Assembly: GCF_051014685.1 (NCBI RefSeq)
Contig: NW_027479395.1
Coordinates: forward strand, 62,001-126,000
DNA: 64,000 bases
Direction: 5' to 3'
Origin: Ptiloglossa arizonensis
Lineage: Eukaryota; Arthropoda; Insecta; Hymenoptera; Colletidae
The translations under genes were made by a program, and so were the position numbers. Below are positions 56,354-64,000 of the stretch, one piece after another (the stretch's first letter is position 1; every line of letters begins with the position of its first letter). The notes beneath the pieces were generated by a model. The model was not told where the DNA came from. It worked only from the letters and a program-made list of their open reading frames with translations, and ran no database searches.

Positions 56354-58103
56354 TATGCGTTATTCGCTATACGTTATGCGTTATACGATATACGTTATGA
56401 GTTATAGGATATATGTTATACGTTTTACGTTCTTCGTTATACGTTCTTCGTTACACGTTGTACGTTATACGTTATACGTTATACGTTACACGTTATACGT
56501 TATACGTAATATGTAATACGTCATATGTTTTACGTTATACGTTATACGTTATACGTTATACGTTATACGTTAAACGTTATACGTTATACGTTATAGGTTA
56601 TACGATATACGTTATACGTTATACGTTATACGTTATACGTTATACGTTACACGTTATACGTTATACGTTATACGTTATACGTTATACGTTATACGTTATA
56701 CGTTATACGTTATACGTTATACGTTATACGTTATAGGTTATACGTTATACGTGATAAGTCATACGTTATACGTTATACGTTATACGTTATACGTTATACG
56801 TTATACGTTATACGTTATACGTTATACGTTATACGTCATACGTTATACGTTATACGTTATACGTTATACGTTATGCGTTATTCGCTATACGTTATGCGTT
56901 ATACGATATACGTTATGAGTTATAGGATATATGTTATACGTTTTACGTTCTTCGTTATACGTTCTTCGTTACACGTTATACGTTATACGTTATACGTTAT
57001 ACGTTACACGTTATACGTTATACGTAATATGTAATACGTCATATGTTTTACGTTATACGTTATACGTTATACGTTATACGTTATACTTTATACGTTATAC
57101 GTTATACGTTATAGGTTATACGATATACGTTATACGTTATACGTTATACGTTATACGTTATACGTTACACGTTATACGTTATACGTTATACGTTATACGT
57201 TATACGTTATACGTTATACGTTAAACGTTATACGTTATACGTTATACGTTATACGTTATACGTTACACGTTATACGTTATACGTTATACGTTATACGTTA
57301 TACGTTATACGTTATACGTTATACGTTATACGTTATACGTTATGCGTTATACGTTATACGTTATACGTTATACGTTATACGTTATACGTTATACGTTATA
57401 CGTTATACGTTATACGTTATACGTTATACGTTATACGTTATACGTTATACGTTATACGTTATACGTTATACGTTATACGTTATACGTTATACGTTATAGG
57501 TTATACGTTATACGTTATACGTTATACCCTATACGTTATACGTTATACGTTATACGTTATACGTTATACGTTATACGTTATACGTTATACGTTATACGTT
57601 AAACGTTATACGTTATACGTTATACGTTATACGATATACGTTATACGTTATACGTTATACGTTATACGTCATACGTTATACGTCATACGTTGTACGTTAT
57701 ACGTTATACGTTATACGTTATACGTTATACGTTATACGTTATACGTTATACGTTATACGTTATACGTTATACGTTAAACGTTATACGTTATACGTTATAC
57801 GTTATACGTTATACGTTATACGTTATACGTTATACGTTATACGTTATACGTTATACGTTATACGTTATACGTTATACGTTATACGTTATACGTTGTACGT
57901 TATACTTTATACGTTATACGTTATACGTTATACGTTATACGTTATACGTTATACGTTATACGTTATACGTTATACGTTATACGTTATACGTTATACGTTA
58001 TACGTTATACGTTATACGTTATACGTTATACGATATACGTTATACGTTATACGTTATACGTTATACGTTATACGTTATACGTTATACGTTATACGTTATA
58101 CGT
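56354..58103 (+). repeat. Two GAG beacons (56354, 56872) and a beaconless CCTTCG tail
   Basis: Beacon 56354 ends TTACACGTTGTACG. Beacon 56872 carries ACTTTAT near 57085 and GCGTTAT near 57342. AGG...ACCCTAT (57497), ACGTTAA, ACGATAT, two ACGTCAT near 57667 and 57681, ACGTTGT, ACGTTAA near 57774 and ACTTTAT near 57903 follow the order of a CCTTCG block, but no CCTTCG beacon precedes them. Confidence 0.8.
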
Positions 58104-58802
58104 TATGCGTTATTCGCTATACGTTATGCGTTATACGATATACGTTATGAGTTATAGGATATATGTTATACGTTTTACGTTCTTCGTTATACGTTCTTCG
58201 TTACACGTTATACGTTATACGTTATACGTTATACGTTATACGTTACACGTTATACGTTATACGTAATATGTAATACGTCATATGTTTTACGTTATACGTT
58301 ATACGTTATACGTTATACGTTATACGTTATACGTTATACGTTATACGTTATAGGTTATACGATATACGTTATACGTTATACGTTATACGTTATACGTTAT
58401 ACGTTACACGTTATACGTTATACGTTATACGTTATACGATATACGTAATACGTTATAGGTTATACGTTATACGTTATACGTTATACGTTATACGTTATAC
58501 GTTATACGTTATACGTTATACGTTATACGTTATACGTTATACGTTATACGTTATACGTTATACGTTATACGTTATACGTTATACGTTATACGTTATACGT
58601 TATACGTTATACGTTATACGTTATACGTTATACGTTATACGTTATACGTTATACGTTATACGTTATACGTTATACGTTATACGTTATACGTTATACGTTA
58701 TACGTTATACGTTATACGTTATACGTTATACGTTATACGTTATACGTTATACGTTATACCTTATACGTTATACGTTATACGTTATACGTTATACGTTATA
58801 CG
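58104..58802 (+). repeat. GAG beacon 58104 and pure tract
   Basis: GAG beacon with companion near 58262, AGGTTATACGATAT, ACGATATACGTAATACG near 58437, AGGTTAT, then about 300 bp of pure units to ACCTTAT near 58758. Confidence 0.78.
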
Positions 58803-59769
58803 TCATACGTTATACGATATACGTTATACGTTATACGTTACACGTCATACGATATACGTTATACGTTATACGTTATACGTTATACGTTATACGTTATACG
58901 TTATACGTTATACGTTATGCGTTATTCGCTATACGTTATGCGTTATACGATATACGTTATGCGTTATAGGATATATGTTATACGTTTTACGTTCGTCGTT
59001 ATACGTTCTTCGTTACACGTTATACGTTATACGTTATACGTTATACGTTATACGTTATACGTTATACGTTATACGTTATACGTTATACGTTATACGTTAT
59101 ACGTTATACGTCATACGTTATACGATATACGTTATACGTTATACGTTACACGTCATACGATATACGTTATACGTTATACGTTATACGTTATACGTTATAC
59201 GTTATACGTTATACGTTATACGTTATGCGTTATTCGCTATACGTTATGCGTTATACGATATACGTTATGCGTTATAGGATATATGTTATACGTTTTACGT
59301 TCGTCGTTATACGTTCTTCGTTACACGTTATACGTTATACGTTATACGTTATACGTTATACGTTATACGTTATACGTTATACGTTATACGTTATACGTTA
59401 TACGTTATACGTTATACGTTATACGTTATACGTTATACGTTATACGTTATACGTTATACGTTACACGTCATACGATATACGTTATACGTTATACGTTATA
59501 CGTTATACGTTATACGTTATACGTTATACGTTATACGTTATGCGTTATTCGCTATACGTTATGCGTTATACGATATACGTTATGCGTTATAGGATATATG
59601 TTATACGTTTTACGTTCGTCGTTATACGTTCTTCGTTACACGTTATACGTTATACGTTATACGTTATACGTTATACGTTATACGTTATACGTCATACGTT
59701 ATACGTTATACGTTATACGTTATACGTTATACGTTATACGTTATACGTTATACGTTATACGTTATACGT
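58803..59769 (+). repeat. Short-period triplet of CGTCG beacons
   Basis: Beacons at 58916, 59224 and 59539 are spaced 308 and 315 bp (44 and 45 units). The first two are each preceded by ACGTCAT-ACGATAT-ACGTTAC-ACGTCAT-ACGATAT; the third has only the second half of that series (near 59460). A CCTTCG beacon follows 231 bp later. This is the tightest beacon spacing in the window. Confidence 0.87.
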
Positions 59770-61393
59770 TATGCGTTATTCGCTATACGTTATGCGTTAT
59801 ACGATATACGTTATGCGTTATAGGATATATGTTATACGTTTTACGTCCTTCGTTATACGTTCTTCGTTACACGTTATACGTTATACGTTATACGTTATAC
59901 GTTATACGTTATACGTTATACGTTATACGTTATACGTTATACGTTATACGTTATACGTTATACGTTATACGTTATACGTTATACGTTATACGTTATACGT
60001 TATAGGTTATACGTTATACGTTATACGTTATACCCTATACGTTATACGTTATACGTTATACGTTATACGTTATACGTTATACGTTATACGTTATACGTTA
60101 AACGTTATACGTTATACGTTATACGTTATACGATATACGTTATACGTTATACGTTATACGTTATACGTTATACGTTATACGTCATACGTTGTACGTTATA
60201 CGTTATACGTTATACGTTATACGTTATACGTTATACGCTATACGTTATACGTTATACGTTATACGTTATACGTTAAACGTTATACGTTATACGTTATACG
60301 TTATACGTTATACGTTATACGTTATACGTTATACGTTATACGTTATACGTTATACGTTATACGTTATACGTTATACGTTATACGTTATACGTTATACGTT
60401 GTACGTTATACTTTATACGTTATACGTTATACGTTATACGTTATACGTTATACGTTATACGTTATACGTTATACGTTATACGTTATACGTTATACGTTAT
60501 ACGTTATACGTTATACGTTATACGATATACGTTATACGTTATACGTTATACGTTATACGTTATACGTTATACGTTATACGTTATACGTTATACGTTATGC
60601 GTTATTCGCTATACGTTATGCGTTATACGATATACGTTATGAGTTATAGGATATATGTTACACGTTTTACGTTCTTCGTTATACGTTCTTCGTTACACGT
60701 TATACGTTATACGTTATACGTTATACGTTATACGTTACACGTTATACGTTATACGTAATATGTAATACGTCATATGTTTTACGTTATACGTTATACGTTA
60801 TACGTTATACGTTATACGTTATACGTTATACGTTATACGTTATAGGTTATACGATATACGTTATACGTTATACGTTATACGTTATACGTTATACGTTACA
60901 CGTTATACGTTATACGTTATACGTTATACGTTATACGTAATACGTTATAGGTTATACGTTATACGTTATACGTTATACGTTATACGTTATACGTTATACG
61001 TTATACGTTATACGTTATACGTTATACGTTATACGTTATACGTTATACGTTATACGTTATACGTTATACGTTATACGTTATACGTTATACGTTATACGTT
61101 ATACGTTATACGTTATACGTTATACGTTATACGTTATACGTTATACGTTATACGTTATACGTTATACGTTATACGTTATACGTTATACGTTATACGTTAT
61201 ACGTTATACGTTATACGTTATACGTTATACGTTATACGTTATACGTTATACGTTATACGTTATACGTTATACGTTATACGTCATACGTTATACGATATAC
61301 GTTATACGTTATACGTTACACGTCATACGATATACGTTATACGTTATACGTTATACGTTATACGTTATACGTTATACGTTATACGTTATACGT
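59770..61393 (+). repeat. CCTTCG (59770) and GAG (60596) blocks
   Basis: CCTTCG beacon, AGG...ACCCTAT (60001), ACGTCATACGTTGT, ACGCTAT near 60236, ACGTTAA, ACTTTAT near 60411, ACGATAT near 60523. GAG beacon 60596 has ATGTTAC before its TTTTACG. Companion near 60751, ACGTAATACGTTATAGG near 60937, about 310 bp of pure units, then the pre-CGTCG series near 61280-61335. Confidence 0.82.
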
Positions 61394-62961
61394 TATGCGT
61401 TATTCGCTATACGTTATGCGTTATACGATATACGTTATGCGTTATAGGATATATGTTATACGTTTTACGTTCGTCGTTATACGTTCTTCGTTACACGTTA
61501 TACGTTATACGTTATACGTTATACGTTATACGTTATACGTTATACGTTATACGTTATACGTTATACGTTATACGTTATACGTTATACGTTATACGTTATA
61601 CGTTATACGTTATAGGTTATACGTTATACGTTATACGTTATACGTTATACGTTATACGTTATACGTTATACGTTATACGTTATACGTTATACGTAATACG
61701 TTATAGGTTATACGTTATACGTTATACGTTATACGTTATACGTTATACGTTATACGTTATACGTTATACGTTATACGTTATACGTTATACGTTATACGTT
61801 ATACGTTATACGTTATACGTTATACGTTATACGTTATACGTTATACGTTATACGTTATACGTTATACGTTATACGTTATACGTTATACGTTATACGTTAT
61901 ACGTTATACGTTATACGTTATACGTTATACGTTATACTTTATACGTTATACGTTATACGTTATACGTTATACGTTATACGTTATACGTTATACGTTATAC
62001 GTTATACGTTATACGTTATACGTTATACGTTATACGTTATACGTTATACGTTATACGTTATACGTTATACGTTATACGTTATACGTTATACGTTATACGT
62101 TATACGTTAAACGTTATACGTTATACGTTATACTTTATACGTTATACGTTATACGTTATACGTTATACGTTATACGTTATACGTTATGCGTTATTCGCTA
62201 TACGTTATGCGTTATACGATATACGTTATGCGTTATAGGATATATGTTATACGTTTTACGTCCTTCGTTATACGTTCTTCGTTACACGTTATACGTTATA
62301 CGTTATACGTTATACGTTATACGTTATACGTTATACGTTATACGTTAGACGTTATACGTTATACGTTATACGTTATACGTTATACGTTATACGTTATACG
62401 TTATACGTTATAGGTTATACGTTATACGTTATACGTTATACCCTATACGTTATACGTTATACGTTATACGTTATACGTTATACGTTATACGTTATACGTT
62501 ATACGTTATACGTTATACGTTATACGTTAAACGTTATACGTTATGCGTTATACGTTATACGATATACGTTATACGTTATACGTTATACGTTATACGTTAT
62601 ACGTTATACGTCATACGTTGTACGTTATACGTTATACGTTATACGTTATACGTTATACGTTATACGTTATACGTTATACGTTATACGTTATACGTTATAC
62701 GTTATACGTTAAACGTTATACGTTATACGTTATACGTTATACGTTATACGTTATACGTTATACGTTATACGTTATACGTTATACGTTATACGTTATACGT
62801 TATACGTTATACGTTATACGTTATACGTTATACTTTATACGTTATACGTTATACGTTATACGTTATACGTTATACGTTATACGTTATACGTTATACGTTA
62901 TAGGTTATACGTTATACGTTATACGTTGTACGTTATACGTTATACGTTATACGTTATACGT
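61394..62961 (+). repeat. CGTCG (61394) and CCTTCG (62185) blocks
   Basis: CGTCG beacon, AGGTTAT near 61614, ACGTAATACGTTATAGG near 61693, a pure stretch to ACTTTAT near 61935, ACGTTAA near 62107, ACTTTAT near 62132. CCTTCG beacon, ACGTTAG near 62345, AGG...ACCCTAT (62411), ACGTTAA, GCGTTAT near 62543, ACGATAT, ACGTCATACGTTGT near 62608, ACTTTAT near 62831, AGGTTAT and ACGTTGT near 62900-62927. Confidence 0.8.
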
Positions 62962-64000
62962 TATGCGTTATTCGCTATACGTTATGCGTTATACGATATA
63001 CGTTATGCGTTATAGGATATATGTTATACGTTTTACGTTCTTCGTTATACGTTCTTCGTTACACGTTATACATTATACGTTATACGTTATACGATATACG
63101 TTATACGTTATACGTTATAGGTTATACGTTATACGTTAGACGCTATACGTTATACGTAATATGTAATACGTCATACGTTTTACGTTAATCGTTATACGTT
63201 ATACGTTATACGCTATACGTTATACGTTATACGTTATACGTTATGCGTTATACGTTATACGTTATACGTTATACGATATACGTTATACGTTATACGTTAT
63301 ACGTTATACGTTATACGTTATACGTTATTCGTTATACGTTATACGTTATACGTCATACGTTATACGTTCTACGTTATACGTTCTACGTTGTACGTTATAC
63401 GTTAAACGTTGTACGTTATACGTTATACGTCATACGTTATACGTTATACGTTATACGTTATACGTTATACGTTATACGTTATACGTTATACGTTATACGT
63501 TATACGTTATACGTTATACGTTATACGTTATACGTTATACGTTAAACGTTGTACGTTATACGTTATGCGTTATAGGATATACGTCATACGTTATACGTTG
63601 TACGTTATACGTTATACGTTATGCGTTATACGTCATGCGATATACGTTATACGTTATACGTTATACGTTATACGTTATACGTTATACGTTATACGTTATT
63701 CGTTATACGTTATACGTTATACGTCATACGTTATACGTCATACGTTATACGTTATACGTTATACGTTATACGTTATACGTTATACGTTATACGTTATACG
63801 TTATACGTTATACGTTATACGTTATACGTTATACGTTATAGGTTATACGTTATACGTTATACGTTATACGTTATACTTTATACGTTAGACGTTGTACGTT
63901 ATACGATATACGTTATACGTTATACGCTATACGTTATACGTTATACGTTATACGTTATACGTTATACGTTATACGTTATACGTTGTACGTTATACGTTGT
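62962..64000 (+). repeat. Last plain beacon and divergent end segment
   Basis: A plain TTCTTCG beacon (62962), the type otherwise limited to 6-28 kb, then ACATTAT near 63070. The end of cassette C follows (ACGTTAG-ACGCTAT-ACGTAAT-ATGTAAT-ACGTCAT-ACGTTTT-AATCG, 63128-63190). After that variants are dense: ACGTTCT near 63364 and 63378, ACGTTGT near 63385, 63413, 63549 and 63595, AGGATAT near 63572, GCGATAT near 63635, TCGTTAT, several ACGTCAT, ACTTTAT near 63874, ACGTTAG, ACGTTGT. The array runs off the window edge. Confidence 0.8.

Larger units (their letters stand above)
1..64000 (+). repeat. Heptamer satellite array (ACGTTAT)n, about 9,140 units
   Basis: The sequence is a continuous head-to-tail array of ACGTTAT from first to last base, all in one orientation; reverse-oriented blocks (ATAACGT) are not seen. 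Composition of the unit is A2 C1 G1 T3 (28.6% GC), with one CpG in an ACGT core per unit. Variant units differ by usually one substitution: GCGTTAT, AGGTTAT, AAGTTAT, ACTTTAT, ACCTTAT, ACATTAT, ACGATAT, ACGCTAT, ACGTCAT, ACGTGAT, ACGTAAT, ACGTTTT, ACGTTGT, ACGTTCT, ACGTTAA, ACGTTAC, ACGTTAG, TCGTTAT. Both ends of the window are inside the array. Known short satellites with 7-bp units exist (for example in the Drosophila virilis group), but this unit does not let me name the organism. No gene or other element interrupts it. Confidence 0.99.

Noticed and set aside
5961..63065. CRISPR-like array with the 104-bp beacon as direct repeat
   Set aside because: The intervals are hundreds to thousands of bases of the same heptamer rather than unique spacers, and no cas-like gene is possible here.
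1..64000. Telomeric repeat array
   Set aside because: The 7-bp length recalls the plant telomere unit, but there is no G-rich strand (one G and one C per unit), and higher-order duplications with ordered variants are not typical of telomerase-made tracts. The unit matches no telomere repeat I know.
1..64000. TATA boxes or promoters
   Set aside because: TATA occurs in nearly every unit as part of the repeat, so its presence carries no information.

Overview
The whole 64-kb window is one uninterrupted satellite DNA array. It is about 9,140 head-to-tail copies of a 7-bp unit, ACGTTAT on the + strand (ATAACGT on the - strand). I see no gene, RNA gene, transposable element, CRISPR array or stretch of unique sequence. 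Both window edges lie inside the array, so its true length is unknown but exceeds 64 kb. An array of this size and regularity points to a eukaryotic nuclear genome (pericentromeric, subtelomeric or B/sex-chromosome-type heterochromatin). The sequence does not identify the species. Long open frames exist on the + strand only because 7 is not a multiple of 3 and the unit has no + strand stop in any phase. All three frames read the same heptapeptide cycle (T-L-Y-V-I-R-Y), while the - strand has TAA every 21 bp in every frame. They are not treated as genes.

Layout. (1) 1-5960, domain A: an older-looking part with its own variant-unit markers (M1 with TTAGACG, M2 with AGGTCATACC, M3 with ACTCGTTAT) and internal duplications at offsets of 1,162 and 1,498 bp. 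(2) 5961-63065, domain B: built around a 104-bp 'beacon' (about 65 copies) made of variant heptamers, starting TATGCGTTATTCGC and ending TTCGTTACACG. Beacons are separated by near-pure ACGTTAT filler and by secondary modules: AGGTTAT...ACCCTAT, ACGTGATAAGTCAT, AATATGTAATACGTCATATG, and a cassette 'C' around 7.5, 9.8 and 15.2 kb. Plain TTCTTCG beacons fill 6-28 kb. Derived GAG, CCTTCG and CGTCG beacons take over from 26 kb and recur in an ordered higher-order cycle. Tandem or nested duplications are visible at about 2.2 kb (5.96/8.18), 3.5 kb (16.55/20.05), 9.73 kb (29.6/39.4), 6.13 kb (36.3/42.4), 3.2 kb (33.1/36.3), 2.38 kb (45.4/47.8) and 0.9 kb (51.4/52.3). Perfect tracts of 0.7-1.2 kb lie between them. 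(3) 63066-64000: more divergent, with a piece of cassette C, perhaps nearing an array edge.

The array keeps its 7-bp register almost perfectly. I find only eight register shifts in 64 kb, and five are copies of one lesion. Every unit keeps a CpG inside an ACGT core. Growth was therefore by unequal exchange or conversion of whole-heptamer blocks, followed by substitutions that now serve as barcodes. All positions and counts were read by eye; counts of dispersed modules may be off by a few.
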